Positions 8,478-18,351 of a stretch of 64,000 bases of DNA are shown one piece after another (the first letter of the stretch is position 1; the number at the start of each line of letters is the position of its first letter). The notes below the pieces were generated by a model. That model was given only the letters and a program-made list of their open reading frames with translations, was not told the origin of the DNA and did not search any database. The position numbers and the translations under genes are program-made. This DNA comes from Bacteroidales bacterium (GTDB taxonomy: Bacteria > Bacteroidota > Bacteroidia > Bacteroidales > Tenuifilaceae), in NCBI GenBank assembly GCA_016931855.1, contig JAFGDZ010000053.1, forward strand, positions 1-64,000, written 5' to 3'.

Positions 8478-9620
8478 ATGAACCGTAAAACATTCCCTAT
8501 TCTACTCGCCTTCCTTTGCATGGGATTTGGCGATGCTGTTGGCCCATTTGTTGGCCTTGCTAAGGAGCAGTTTGCCCTATCAAACTTTGAGGCGCAGCTC
8601 ATTGCCTTTATGGGCTTTATCATGTTCGGGCTACTATCTGTCCCCATGGGGATTGTGCAGGATAGAACCAGTAAAAAGCGCGTGCTGATGATTGGTTTGG
8701 CCGTTGCCCTTGTGGGCTTGGTGCTTCCGCTTGTTGGGCTAAACACCTACGCGCTATTCCTGCTAACCATACTAATGCTAGGTGCAGGAGCAGCACTGCT
8801 TCAGGTGGCTGGAAACCCCATTATGCGCGATGTTTCTGCCGAAGGGAAGTACTCACGTAACCTTAGCTTTGGCCAGTTTATAAAGGCCATTGGCTCGCTA
8901 TCGGGCTCGCTAATCCCCTTTGCTGCGGCAAAATGGTTTGGTGCCAGCTGGAGCGTTCTGTTCCCAATATACGCAGCATCGCTACTGCTAACCCTTGTAA
9001 TTATTGGGCTTACCCGTATCGAGGAGCAAAAAAACGAGAAGGCTCCCGCAAGCCTATCAAGCACCTTCTCCCTGCTAAGCAATAAGTTTGTGCTAAGCAT
9101 GGTATTGGGTATCTTTATTTATGTGGGTATAGAGATTTGCCTAAGTACAGGTGTTCCCATCCTTTTGAATAGCCGCTTTGGGATTGATATTAAAACATGG
9201 GGACTACTGGGCAATGCGTTCTTCTTCATCGCCATTCTAACTGGCCGATTCTTTGGCTCCATAATCCTAAACTGGATAAAGCCCGCAGCCTTTTTCCGTG
9301 CAACAGTAGTAGCATCGGCAGTGGGTATTGCGCTAATCTTTGTTAACAACCAAGCAGTTACCCTTGCGGGGATATTCATCACAGGGCTGGGCTTTGCCAA
9401 TATCTTCCCGCTGATATTCTCCCTTGCCGTTGATACCCTACCCAAGCGCTCCAACGAGATATCGGGGCTAATGGTAACGGCCATTGCTGGTGGTGCGTTT
9501 ATTCCTCCAATAATGGGTGCTGTTGCCGATAGCACATCGGTGGTAATGGGCTTTGCAGTTCCTTTAGTGGGACTGGTTTACCTAGCGTTCCTATCATTCC
9601 GTAACGTATCAAAAGCTTAA
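8478..9620 (+). CDS. Sugar MFS transporter (fucose permease-like)
   Basis: The 380-residue protein has about 12 predicted transmembrane helices. The MFS loop motif GIVQDRTSKKR follows helix 2, and a second half begins after a central charged linker (TRIEEQKNEKAP). Features such as GDAVGPFVGLAKEQF and LGAGAALLQVAGNPIMRD are typical of the FHS sugar:proton symporters (FucP/GlcP/NagP-like). It starts 11 bases after the LacI gene and overlaps none of its neighbours. In this operon the most likely substrate is mannose, GlcNAc or a related hexose freed outside the inner membrane; the exact sugar is inferred. Confidence 0.85.
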   Translation: MNRKTFPILLAFLCMGFGDAVGPFVGLAKEQFALSNFEAQLIAFMGFIMFGLLSVPMGIVQDRTSKKRVLMIGLAVALVGLVLPLVGLNTYALFLLTILMLGAGAALLQVAGNPIMRDVSAEGKYSRNLSFGQFIKAIGSLSGSLIPFAAAKWFGASWSVLFPIYAASLLLTLVIIGLTRIEEQKNEKAPASLSSTFSLLSNKFVLSMVLGIFIYVGIEICLSTGVPILLNSRFGIDIKTWGLLGNAFFFIAILTGRFFGSIILNWIKPAAFFRATVVASAVGIALIFVNNQAVTLAGIFITGLGFANIFPLIFSLAVDTLPKRSNEISGLMVTAIAGGAFIPPIMGAVADSTSVVMGFAVPLVGLVYLAFLSFRNVSKA

Positions 9621-9624
9621 GCCG

Positions 9625-10716
9625 ATGTTTGCAAACGATAATAGAGTTGTGCTTACCCTTGATGCAGGCGGAACAAACTTTGTTTTCACCGCAATACAAG
9701 GGCTAAAGCCCATTGGCACTCCGGTTACGCTACCCAGCAACGCCGATAATCTGGACAAGTGCCTTAGCAATATAGTAGAGGGCTTCAAAACCCTAAAATC
9801 GAGTATCGATGAGGAACCCGTAGCCATTAGCTTTGCCTTTCCCGGGCCTGCCGATTATCCCAATGGCATTATTGGCGATTTGGGCAATCTGCCTGCCTTT
9901 AGGGGTGGCGTGGCGCTTGGGCCAATGCTTCAGGAGATTTTTGGCATTCCCGTATTCATTAACAACGATGGCGACCTGTTTGCCTACGGCGAGGCCATTG
10001 CCGGCCTCCTTCCTCAGGTAAATGAGGAGTTGATAAAGGCCAACTCTCCGCGCCAGTTCCACAACCTACTTGGCGTTACGCTTGGAACCGGCTTTGGTGC
10101 TGGCTTTGTGTGCAACGGGCAGCTATTTATTGGCGACAACTCTGCTGGTGCCGAGATATGGCTAACCCGCAGCCTGCTACACCCACTTTGCTTTGCTGAG
10201 GAGGGCGTGAGCATACGTGCCATTCTGCGCGAGTACGCACGTCAAACCAACGAGAACGCCGAGCATCTAACCCCAAAGGATATTTTTGACATTGCCGAGG
10301 GCACAAAGGAGGGCGACCCAATGGCTGCCCGCTTTGCCTTTGAACGGCTGGGATTAGAGCTGGGTAACGCATTGGCAAACGCCATTACCCTACTCGATTG
10401 CCTTGTGGTTGTGGGCGGAGGCCTATCCAACGCATGGAAATACATAGCCCCAGCGGTTCTGGCGCAGCTAAACGGTACGCTATCGTCGGTATCGGGCGCT
10501 ACGGTTGATAGGCTAGAGATTAAGGCATTTAATCTGGATGATTCCGAGCAAATGGCTAAATTTACAAAGGGTAATGCGCAAACCGTAAAGGTGCCAATGA
10601 GCAGTAAGACCGTTACTTACGACCCGCTTAAGCGCACCGGAATTGGATTATCGCGCTTAGGGACTAGTAACGCTGTTGCCATTGGCGCATACGCTTACGC
10701 ACTAAGCAAGCTGTAG
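9625..10716 (+). CDS. ROK-family sugar kinase
   Basis: The 363-residue protein has the phosphate-binding LDAGGTNFVF at residues 12-21, a sugar-binding and catalytic-base segment FINNDGDLFAYGEA (about 112-125), LGVTLGTGFGAGFV (about 150-163) and the C-terminal LVVVGGGLSNAW. The Cys-rich zinc motif of many ROK proteins is absent. The gene begins four bases after the transporter stop, so the kinase probably phosphorylates the imported hexose in the cytoplasm. Mannose, GlcNAc or glucose kinase activity would fit the pathway; sequence alone does not choose between them. Confidence 0.88.
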   Translation: MFANDNRVVLTLDAGGTNFVFTAIQGLKPIGTPVTLPSNADNLDKCLSNIVEGFKTLKSSIDEEPVAISFAFPGPADYPNGIIGDLGNLPAFRGGVALGPMLQEIFGIPVFINNDGDLFAYGEAIAGLLPQVNEELIKANSPRQFHNLLGVTLGTGFGAGFVCNGQLFIGDNSAGAEIWLTRSLLHPLCFAEEGVSIRAILREYARQTNENAEHLTPKDIFDIAEGTKEGDPMAARFAFERLGLELGNALANAITLLDCLVVVGGGLSNAWKYIAPAVLAQLNGTLSSVSGATVDRLEIKAFNLDDSEQMAKFTKGNAQTVKVPMSSKTVTYDPLKRTGIGLSRLGTSNAVAIGAYAYALSKL

Positions 10717-10752
10717 CCCAAACTCACTTTTACTGATAATACCAAAATCGCC

Positions 10753-12783
10753 ATGATAAAAAAGCTAACCTTCCTACTCACCCTAATGCTTGTGGTTACA
10801 GGCATTAGCGCACAGCAATGGAATCTTATGCCCATGCCCAAAAGCATTGAGGCTGCCGATGGTGCCTATCGCATCCAAAGCGAAGGGGTAACGGTAACAC
10901 TACAGGGCAACTACCACCAACGATTACCCATGAATGCCGCATGGTTCCTAACCCGATTGGGTAAACGCACCACCATACCCATGCTTCCCAAGCAGGGCAA
11001 GGAGATTGTGGTTAAGGTGAACAGGGCAGGAACGGTTAAGCTGGGCGAGAACGAGTCGTATCAGCTTAAAGTAACCCCAACCGAGGTAACCATTGAGGCC
11101 GAAACCGACCTTGGCGCCATTTACGCCATGGAAACGCTGCTACAGCTAGTAAATAGGGATGCGCAGGGCTTTTACATTCCTGCGGTAACCATTGCCGACT
11201 CACCCCGATTCCCTTGGCGTGGGCTAATGATTGATGCTGGGCGCCACTTTATGCCTGTTGATGTTATTAAGCGCAATATTGATGCTATGGCGGCGGTAAA
11301 GCTAAACGTGCTTCACTTCCACCTAACCGAGGACCAAGGCTTCCGCATAGAGTGCAAAACCTTCCCTAAATTGCACCAGTTGGGCTCAAATGGCGAGTAC
11401 TACACTCAGGAGCAGATTAAGGAGATTATTGCCTACGCCAATCTGCGCGGTATTAGGGTTATGCCCGAGTTTGATATGCCAGGCCACACCACCGCTTGGA
11501 TGCCCGGCGCACCTGAGATAGCATCGGCACCCGGCCCGTACGAGATTGAGAAGCGCTTTGGGGTGTTTGGTGCAACCATGAATCCCACATCGGAAAAAAC
11601 CTACAAGTTCCTCGATAAGTTCTTTAAGGAGATGGCGGCTCTTTTCCCCGATGAGTACATGCACATTGGTGGCGATGAGAATAACGGCGAGCAGTGGAAC
11701 GCCAACCCCGCCATTCAGAAGTTTATGAAGGAGAAGGGTATAAAGGATAACCATCAGCTACAGGCGCATTTCAACAAGCGCTTGCTAAAGATTTTGCAAA
11801 AGCATAAGAAGAAGATGATGGGATGGGACGAGATATTCCAACCCGATTTGCCACAAAGCATCGTAATTCACAGCTGGCGAGGCAGACAGTACATGGACGA
11901 GGCCGCCCAGAAGGGTTACCAAAGCGTACTTTCCAATGGGTACTACATAGACCTATCGTTCAACGCCCGCAAGCACTACATGGTTGACCCGCTACCCGAT
12001 ACAACGCATCTAACCGCCGAGCAGCAAAAGCGCATACTTGGTGGCGAAGCGCCCATGTGGGCCGAGCTGGTTACGCTAGAGAACGTAGAATCGCGCATTT
12101 GGCCACGCACCGCAGCTATTGCTGAGAGGTTGTGGAGCCCTAACCCAGCAGCGCCAATAGACGATATGTACCGCCGCCTAATGGTAGTTAGCCAACGGCT
12201 AGAGGAGACGGGCTCAAGGCACATGGCCAACCGCGAACCCATGATGCGCCGCCTAGCTGGCACTAGCAACATTCAACCGCTAATGCTGCTTACCAATGCC
12301 GCCGAGCCCATTGAGGGGTACAAGCGCCACGGTAGCCAGAAGTACACCACCTACCATCCGCTTAGTCGTTTTGTTGATGTCACCATGCCCGATGCGCCCG
12401 ATGCCATTGAGTTCAGCCTGCTGCTAAATCGCTTTATCGAGAGCAAAAGCAGCGATACCTACGTTGAGCTAAGTAAAATGCTCACCCGCTGGGAGATGAA
12501 CCATCAGCAGTTTGCCGTTATTGCCAAGGAGAATCCACTTTTAACCGAGGTTGAACCGCTATCCATTAACCTTGCCATGCTAGCTGCAACAACCAACGTT
12601 ATGCTAAAGCAGCTGTACTACGGCAAGATGCTTACTAAGGATGATGCCGCAAAAATGGAGCGCGTTATTATTGAGCTAGCTAAGCCTGTTGCAGAGATGA
12701 ACCTGCCACTTGCCGACGATGCCAAGCGCATTCTAGAACTTGTAACCGATAGCACCAACACCCTACCCTCAACCGAAGAGTAG
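10753..12783 (+). CDS. Beta-N-acetylhexosaminidase (GH20)
   Basis: The 676-residue enzyme has a signal peptide (residues 1-20, ending ISAQ). An N-terminal GH20b-type domain (about 25-145) leads into the catalytic barrel (about 150-490). The catalytic Asp-Glu pair lies in HIGGDENNGEQW. The sugar-binding segment MIDAGRHFMPVDVIKR, FHLTEDQGFR and the aromatic motif HSWRG are also typical. It removes terminal beta-linked GlcNAc or GalNAc, here plausibly the chitobiose core or antennary GlcNAc of N-glycans, in the periplasm or outside. The last 180 residues are a less conserved helical extension. The gene is fourth in the LacI-controlled operon. Confidence 0.93.
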   Translation: MIKKLTFLLTLMLVVTGISAQQWNLMPMPKSIEAADGAYRIQSEGVTVTLQGNYHQRLPMNAAWFLTRLGKRTTIPMLPKQGKEIVVKVNRAGTVKLGENESYQLKVTPTEVTIEAETDLGAIYAMETLLQLVNRDAQGFYIPAVTIADSPRFPWRGLMIDAGRHFMPVDVIKRNIDAMAAVKLNVLHFHLTEDQGFRIECKTFPKLHQLGSNGEYYTQEQIKEIIAYANLRGIRVMPEFDMPGHTTAWMPGAPEIASAPGPYEIEKRFGVFGATMNPTSEKTYKFLDKFFKEMAALFPDEYMHIGGDENNGEQWNANPAIQKFMKEKGIKDNHQLQAHFNKRLLKILQKHKKKMMGWDEIFQPDLPQSIVIHSWRGRQYMDEAAQKGYQSVLSNGYYIDLSFNARKHYMVDPLPDTTHLTAEQQKRILGGEAPMWAELVTLENVESRIWPRTAAIAERLWSPNPAAPIDDMYRRLMVVSQRLEETGSRHMANREPMMRRLAGTSNIQPLMLLTNAAEPIEGYKRHGSQKYTTYHPLSRFVDVTMPDAPDAIEFSLLLNRFIESKSSDTYVELSKMLTRWEMNHQQFAVIAKENPLLTEVEPLSINLAMLAATTNVMLKQLYYGKMLTKDDAAKMERVIIELAKPVAEMNLPLADDAKRILELVTDSTNTLPSTEE

Positions 12784-12837
12784 GGTGCATAAACAGAACC
12801 GTTTCTCCCTAATGTTTAACTCTTACGCGTCAAACCT

Positions 12838-15333
12838 ATGCGCAGAATAGCCTCAATCACAGCAACCTTGCTACTACTAGTAGCCATTGCGCAACCAGCA
12901 TTAGCACAGCGATACCCGCTTACCGAGGGCTGGACCTTTCGCAATGCGGATAGCACCGACCAGTGGATGCAAGCCACCGTTCCCGGAACGGTTCACTCCG
13001 ACCTTAACGGCAACGGAATGATTGGCGACCCGCTAAGGAGCTGCACCCATAAGGATTTGCAGTGGATTGAGGAGACCGATTGGGAGTACACCCAAACCTT
13101 TACGCTGCCCCAAAACATCAGCAACAAAAATCTTGAGCTGGTTTTTGAGGGGCTCGATACCTATGCGCAGGTTCTACTCAATGGCACGCCCATTCTTGAG
13201 GCCAATAACATGTTCCGCACCTGGCGCATAGACGTAAGCGGAAAGGTTGCACCGGGAAGCAACACCCTGCTGGTAAAGTTTTTTAGCGCAAAGCGATATG
13301 CCAGCGAACAGGCCGCTAAGCTTCCCTTTGCGCTACCCGGCGGCGAGTGGGCGCATATCCGCAAGGCTGCGTACCACTTTGGTTGGGACTGGGCACCACG
13401 ACTGGTTACAGCGGGTATTTGGAAACCCGTTTACATTGATGTGGTTGAGCCTATCCGCCTAGCATCGGCGTGGGTTAAAACGGTATCGGCCGATAGCAAA
13501 GAGGCTACCCTTAGCGCCGATTTCACCATTAGCTCCAGCGCAAGCACCACGGCCACCATCCGCATTTTCGATATGGATGAGCGAGAAACCCTTTATCGCG
13601 AAAGCGTTAACGTATCAAAGGGAAACAATATCTACACACCAACATTCAGCATAAAGAAACCCCTTTTGTGGTGGCCCAACGGAATGGGCGAGCAAAACCT
13701 TTACAACCTTGCTCTTATTGTTGATACCGATGATGGCAAAGAGCTTATCCAAACCCAGAAGCTGGGCATAAGAACCATTGAGTGGGTTAACCAGCCCGAT
13801 AGCCTTGGCGAATCGTTCTACGCTAAGGTTAACGGCATGCCCGTTTTTGCTATGGGAGCAAACCTAGTGCCTCCGCACAGCCTTCTGCCCCTTGCCGATA
13901 AGGAGTGGACACGCCTTGTTGCAGATGCCAAGGAGAGCAACATGAACATGCTCCGCGTTTGGGGCGGCGGCGTTTACCCTCCCAACAGCTTCTTTAACGC
14001 TTGCGATAGCCTGGGCATAATGGTTTGGCAAGATTTTATGTTTGCTTGTAGCATGTACCCTTGGGATAAGGATTTTCTGGCCAACGTGCGGCAGGAGGCC
14101 GTTGACCAAATACAGCGCCTAAGACCACACGCAAGCCTTGCCATGTGGTGCGGCAACAACGAGGTTGACGAGGGGTGGCACAACTGGGGCTGGCAAAAGG
14201 CCTTTGCCACCGATACTACCATTGCCAAGCAAATTTGGGCGGGCTACAACGCGCTCTTTAATCAGCTCCTTCCCGATGTGGTAGCAAAGGAGGATAACGG
14301 CCGCTTTTACTGGCAATCGTCGCCTAAGTACGGCTGGGGAAAGAAGGAGAGCATAACCCACGGCGACTCCCACTACTGGGGCGTTTGGTGGGGAAAGGAG
14401 CCCTTTGAGAAGTACAAGCAAAAAGTTCCGCGCTTTATGAGCGAGTACGGGTTCCAATCGTACCCCGTACTATCAACCCTAAAGAACTTTGGAAACGGAG
14501 CCGATATTCCCGATACCAGCCTTATAAACTGCCACCAGAAGCACCCCGAAGGGTTCGATATTATTGATAAGTACATAAAGGACGAAGGGTTTAGATTCAA
14601 AACCATTGAGCAGAAGCTATACGTAAGCCAAATAGTACAGGCCATTGGCTACCAAACCGCCATTGAGGCGCACCGCTTTGCATCGCCAAGCTGCATGGGC
14701 TCACTCTACTGGCAAATGAACGATTGCTGGCCCGCGGTATCGTGGAGCAGCATCGACTTCTTTGGGCGCTGGAAAGCCGTGCAGCACAGGGTTAAGCAGC
14801 TGTACCAACCCGTTTACGTGGCACCCGTTTTTGATGGGAAGCGATTAAAAATCAACCTAGTATCATCGTTACCATACGAGTTTGAGGCCGATATAATTAT
14901 GCACCTCTACGGTGCCGATGGCACCAAAATGGGCGTTTGGAAAGACTTTTTTGAGGTATTACCCAACAAAGCCTTTACTCCTCTTGATATTGAGATTACC
15001 GACCCCGGCATTCGCAGCCTTAACCTTGTGGCCATTGTTGAGGTTAAGATGGGACGCAAGCACCTGGTAACCACCATGGGCGTTAACAAGCCTTGGGGCA
15101 AGTTTAGAGCGGTTAACCCGCAAATTGAGATGACCACCGTAACCGAAAAGGGCAAGCAGTACATAAAGCTAAAAGCTAAGTACCCAGCCTTTTTTGTTGA
15201 TGTTTACAACACAACCGACGACCTAGTGCTAAAGGACAACTTCATCCACATGCTCCCCAATGAGGAGTATAAGATTGAGGTTATTAGCGGCGAGGCCAAG
15301 GGGTTAAAGGTTAGGTCTATTTGGAATTTCTAG
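12838..15333 (+). CDS. Beta-mannosidase (GH2)
   Basis: The 831-residue enzyme carries a signal peptide (1-23) and the GH2 order of domains: a jelly-roll (about 28-200), an immunoglobulin-like domain (about 205-305), a TIM barrel (about 310-660) and C-terminal beta domains. The acid/base Glu is in MWCGNNEVDEGW and the nucleophile Glu in RFMSEYGFQSYP. The motif ITHGDSHYWGVWWGKEP is characteristic of beta-mannosidases rather than beta-galactosidases. It would hydrolyse the single beta-mannose that links the N-glycan core to GlcNAc, which fits its place between the GH20 and GH92 genes. Confidence 0.92.
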   Translation: MRRIASITATLLLLVAIAQPALAQRYPLTEGWTFRNADSTDQWMQATVPGTVHSDLNGNGMIGDPLRSCTHKDLQWIEETDWEYTQTFTLPQNISNKNLELVFEGLDTYAQVLLNGTPILEANNMFRTWRIDVSGKVAPGSNTLLVKFFSAKRYASEQAAKLPFALPGGEWAHIRKAAYHFGWDWAPRLVTAGIWKPVYIDVVEPIRLASAWVKTVSADSKEATLSADFTISSSASTTATIRIFDMDERETLYRESVNVSKGNNIYTPTFSIKKPLLWWPNGMGEQNLYNLALIVDTDDGKELIQTQKLGIRTIEWVNQPDSLGESFYAKVNGMPVFAMGANLVPPHSLLPLADKEWTRLVADAKESNMNMLRVWGGGVYPPNSFFNACDSLGIMVWQDFMFACSMYPWDKDFLANVRQEAVDQIQRLRPHASLAMWCGNNEVDEGWHNWGWQKAFATDTTIAKQIWAGYNALFNQLLPDVVAKEDNGRFYWQSSPKYGWGKKESITHGDSHYWGVWWGKEPFEKYKQKVPRFMSEYGFQSYPVLSTLKNFGNGADIPDTSLINCHQKHPEGFDIIDKYIKDEGFRFKTIEQKLYVSQIVQAIGYQTAIEAHRFASPSCMGSLYWQMNDCWPAVSWSSIDFFGRWKAVQHRVKQLYQPVYVAPVFDGKRLKINLVSSLPYEFEADIIMHLYGADGTKMGVWKDFFEVLPNKAFTPLDIEITDPGIRSLNLVAIVEVKMGRKHLVTTMGVNKPWGKFRAVNPQIEMTTVTEKGKQYIKLKAKYPAFFVDVYNTTDDLVLKDNFIHMLPNEEYKIEVISGEAKGLKVRSIWNF

Positions 15334-15352
15334 TCAGTAAAAATCATTTACA

Positions 15353-18313
15353 ATGATATCAAAACGCATTCTCACAGTACTACTCATTGCAGCCTCAACC
15401 GTTGCAATAGCGCAGGTAAAGGATAATGCCCGCCACGTGAACCCCTTTATTGGTACCGATTTTCACGGGCACACCTTTCCCGGAGCAACGCTCCCCTTTG
15501 GGATGGTACAGCTTAGCCCCGATACCCGCCTTACGGGTTGGGATGGCTGCTCGGGTTATCACTACAGCGACTCGGTAGTTTACGGATTCTCGCACACGCA
15601 CCTTAGCGGAACAGGCGTTTCCGACTATGGCGATATTCTGCTTGCTCCCACCGTTGGCGCAGCAAAGTTTAGTAATAGCGAGTACTCATCGCCATTCCGC
15701 AAATCAACAGAAAAAGCCACACCAGGCTACTACGCTGTTAAGCTTGATAAGCCCAACGTGCTGGCCGAGTTAACCGCCACCCAACGCGTGGGAATGCACC
15801 GCTACACCTTCCCCGCAACCGACTCGGCCAACATCCTGCTCGATTTGGAGCATCGCGATGAGGTAATTGCATCGGGCGTAACCTTTGTTAGCTCAACCGA
15901 GATTCGCGGGTTTAGGCAGTCCAAGGCATGGGCAACCAATCAGCACGTTTACTTTGTAATGCGCTTTAGTAAGCCCTACGCAGGTATCAACATACAAAAC
16001 GCTGGCCCCGATAGCCTCACCAAAAGCCTAAAGGCATTCCTGCGCGGCGAAGGGCAATCAGTTAAGATTGATGGCAAAAAGGTTAAGGTTAACTTCCGCT
16101 TTGTTAGCAACGGCGAACCCATCCTTGTAAAGGTTGGTATATCGGCCGTTAGCGAGGAAGGCGCGCTAAAGAACCTTGAAGCCGAACTTCCCGGTTGGGA
16201 TTTTGACGCTACGCGCCAACTAGCCTATAACACGTGGAACAAGGAGCTGGGCAAGATTGATGCTGAAGGCGGAACGCCAGAGCAGCTAACCGTTTTTTAC
16301 AGCGCGCTGTACCACTGCTTTATCCACCCAAACATTTTTAGCGATGTTGATGGGAGCTACCGTGCGGCCAACCAAACCATTCGCCAAACCAATGGGTACA
16401 ACCACTACACCGTATTCTCGCTCTGGGATACCTACCGCACGCTGCATCCGCTGCTAACCATTATCGATACCAAGCGCACCACCCATTTTGTGCAAACCTT
16501 CCTATCCATGTACCAAGCTGGTGGCTTACTGCCCGTTTGGGAGCTGGCAGCCAACGAAACCTTTTGCATGATTGGCTACCACAGCGTATCGGTTATTGCC
16601 GATGCCTGGGCCAAGGGAATACGTGGGTTTGATGCAAACCTTGCCCTGGAGGCCATGCAAACCAGCGCCAACAAGAACCACTTTGGGCTAAACCTGTACC
16701 GCAAGTACGGCCTGCTTGCTGGCGATATGGAGCACGAGGGCGTTTCTAAAACCCTTGAGTACGCTTACGATGACTGGTGCATTGCAACCTTTGCTAAGGG
16801 GCTGGGCAAAACCAACGATTACAACACCTATATCCGCCGCGCGCAGTACTACAAGAACATCTTTGATGCCGAAACGGGCTTTATGCGCCCCCGCATGAAC
16901 GGTGGATGGAAAATCCCATTTGACCCCACCGAGGTGGACTTCAACTTTACCGAGGCCAACAGCTGGCAGTACAGCTTCTACGCACCCCACGATGTATCGG
17001 GGCTAATTGGGCTACACGGCAGTAAGGCCAACTTTGAGCGCAAGCTCGATGAGCTCTTCTCAACCCAAATGCAGCTTAGCGGCCGCCATCAGGTTGATAT
17101 CACCGGACTTATTGGTCAGTATGCCCACGGCAACGAGCCAAGCCACCACATGGCCTACCTCTACAGCTTTGTGAACCGCCCATGGAAAACGCAGCAGCGC
17201 ATTCGCCAGATTATGGACGAGCTGTACACCCACAAACCCGATGGCCTATCGGGTAACGAGGATTGCGGACAAATGAGCGCATGGCTTGTAATGAGCGCAA
17301 TGGGCTTCTACCCCGTAACCCCCGGCGATGCCACCTACACCATTGGCACACCTTGGTTCCCAAAGGTTACCATCAACTTGGAGAATGGGAAATCCTTCCA
17401 GATTATTGCGCCTAAGGTGAGCAAGCAGAACTTCTACATCCAATCGGCTAAGCTAAACGGGAAAAAGTACACCAAGGGTTACATTACCCATACTGATATT
17501 GCCAATGGAGGAACGATTGAGTTTGATATGGGTGCAAAGCCCAACACCAAGTGGGCTGTAGCCGATAGCGATATCCCCTCAACAGCAATAACGCAGAATC
17601 TTATCACCATTGTTCCGCAAATTATTGCCCCATCCAAAACCTTTGCCGATGAGGTTACCGTTGAGCTGCGCACCATACAGGGTGGCGCTAAGGTTTACTA
17701 CACCACCGACGGTAGCGAGCCAACAGCCAAATCAACCCTATACAAACAGCCCATTAAGCTAACTGCATCAACCACTATAAAGGCTGTGGCCATTAGTCCG
17801 CTTAGTGAGGCCAGCCACATGGTGGAAGGGAGCTTCTTCAAAATCAACCTAAGCTGGAATATCGATATTAAGAGCAATTGCAGCCGCCAGTACACAGCCG
17901 GTGGCCCCGAAGGGCTTATTGATGGTATTCGTGGGGCAGCCAACTTCCGCTTGGGCGGATGGCAGGGTTACCAGAATCAGGATTTTGAGGCAGTGGTTGA
18001 TTTGGGCAGCATACAACCCATTAACCGCCTAGCGGCTGGGTTCCATCAGGATGCCCGCTCGTGGATTATGATGCCCAAGTGCGTTGAGTTCTGGGTTTCC
18101 CACGATGGCCAGCAGTTTACCCTTGCCGCAACAGTTGGGCATACCGTTGCCGATAATAATATGGAGCCCGTATCGGCCGACCTATCGGCTAACGTTACCA
18201 GCAGCGGTCGCTACGTAAAAGTAGTGGCACGCCACTACGGCGCGCTGCCCCAGTGGCACTTGGGTGCAGGTTTCCCTGCGTTTATATTTATTGATGAGAT
18301 AATGGTAGAGTAA
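15353..18313 (+). CDS. GH92 alpha-mannosidase with chitobiase-type and F5/8-type C-terminal domains
   Basis: The 986-residue enzyme has a signal peptide (1-20). Its N-terminal GH92 beta domain starts at VNPFIGTDFHGHTFPGA, and the (alpha/alpha)6 catalytic domain spans about residues 265-730 with SLWDTYRTLHPL, GYHSVSVIADAW and GLSGNEDCGQMSAW. GH92 enzymes are calcium-dependent exo-alpha-mannosidases. Two extra modules follow: a chitobiase/hexosaminidase C-terminal-like domain (VYYTTDGSEPT, about 760-830) and a discoidin F5/8-like carbohydrate-binding domain (about 850-985). It is the last gene of the operon and would trim alpha-mannose from high-mannose glycans. The linkage preference cannot be read from sequence. 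Confidence 0.93.
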   Translation: MISKRILTVLLIAASTVAIAQVKDNARHVNPFIGTDFHGHTFPGATLPFGMVQLSPDTRLTGWDGCSGYHYSDSVVYGFSHTHLSGTGVSDYGDILLAPTVGAAKFSNSEYSSPFRKSTEKATPGYYAVKLDKPNVLAELTATQRVGMHRYTFPATDSANILLDLEHRDEVIASGVTFVSSTEIRGFRQSKAWATNQHVYFVMRFSKPYAGINIQNAGPDSLTKSLKAFLRGEGQSVKIDGKKVKVNFRFVSNGEPILVKVGISAVSEEGALKNLEAELPGWDFDATRQLAYNTWNKELGKIDAEGGTPEQLTVFYSALYHCFIHPNIFSDVDGSYRAANQTIRQTNGYNHYTVFSLWDTYRTLHPLLTIIDTKRTTHFVQTFLSMYQAGGLLPVWELAANETFCMIGYHSVSVIADAWAKGIRGFDANLALEAMQTSANKNHFGLNLYRKYGLLAGDMEHEGVSKTLEYAYDDWCIATFAKGLGKTNDYNTYIRRAQYYKNIFDAETGFMRPRMNGGWKIPFDPTEVDFNFTEANSWQYSFYAPHDVSGLIGLHGSKANFERKLDELFSTQMQLSGRHQVDITGLIGQYAHGNEPSHHMAYLYSFVNRPWKTQQRIRQIMDELYTHKPDGLSGNEDCGQMSAWLVMSAMGFYPVTPGDATYTIGTPWFPKVTINLENGKSFQIIAPKVSKQNFYIQSAKLNGKKYTKGYITHTDIANGGTIEFDMGAKPNTKWAVADSDIPSTAITQNLITIVPQIIAPSKTFADEVTVELRTIQGGAKVYYTTDGSEPTAKSTLYKQPIKLTASTTIKAVAISPLSEASHMVEGSFFKINLSWNIDIKSNCSRQYTAGGPEGLIDGIRGAANFRLGGWQGYQNQDFEAVVDLGSIQPINRLAAGFHQDARSWIMMPKCVEFWVSHDGQQFTLAATVGHTVADNNMEPVSADLSANVTSSGRYVKVVARHYGALPQWHLGAGFPAFIFIDEIMVE

Positions 18314-18317
18314 AAAG

Positions 18318-18351
18318 AGAAAGGCTCAGGATTATTACCTGAGCCTTTTCT
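18318..18351. terminator. Bidirectional terminator
   Basis: AAAGGCTCAGG (18320-18330) pairs with CCTGAGCCTTT (18338-18348) around a seven-base loop, with T-rich flanks on both strands. It ends the glycan operon and the oppositely oriented response regulator gene. Confidence 0.85.
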
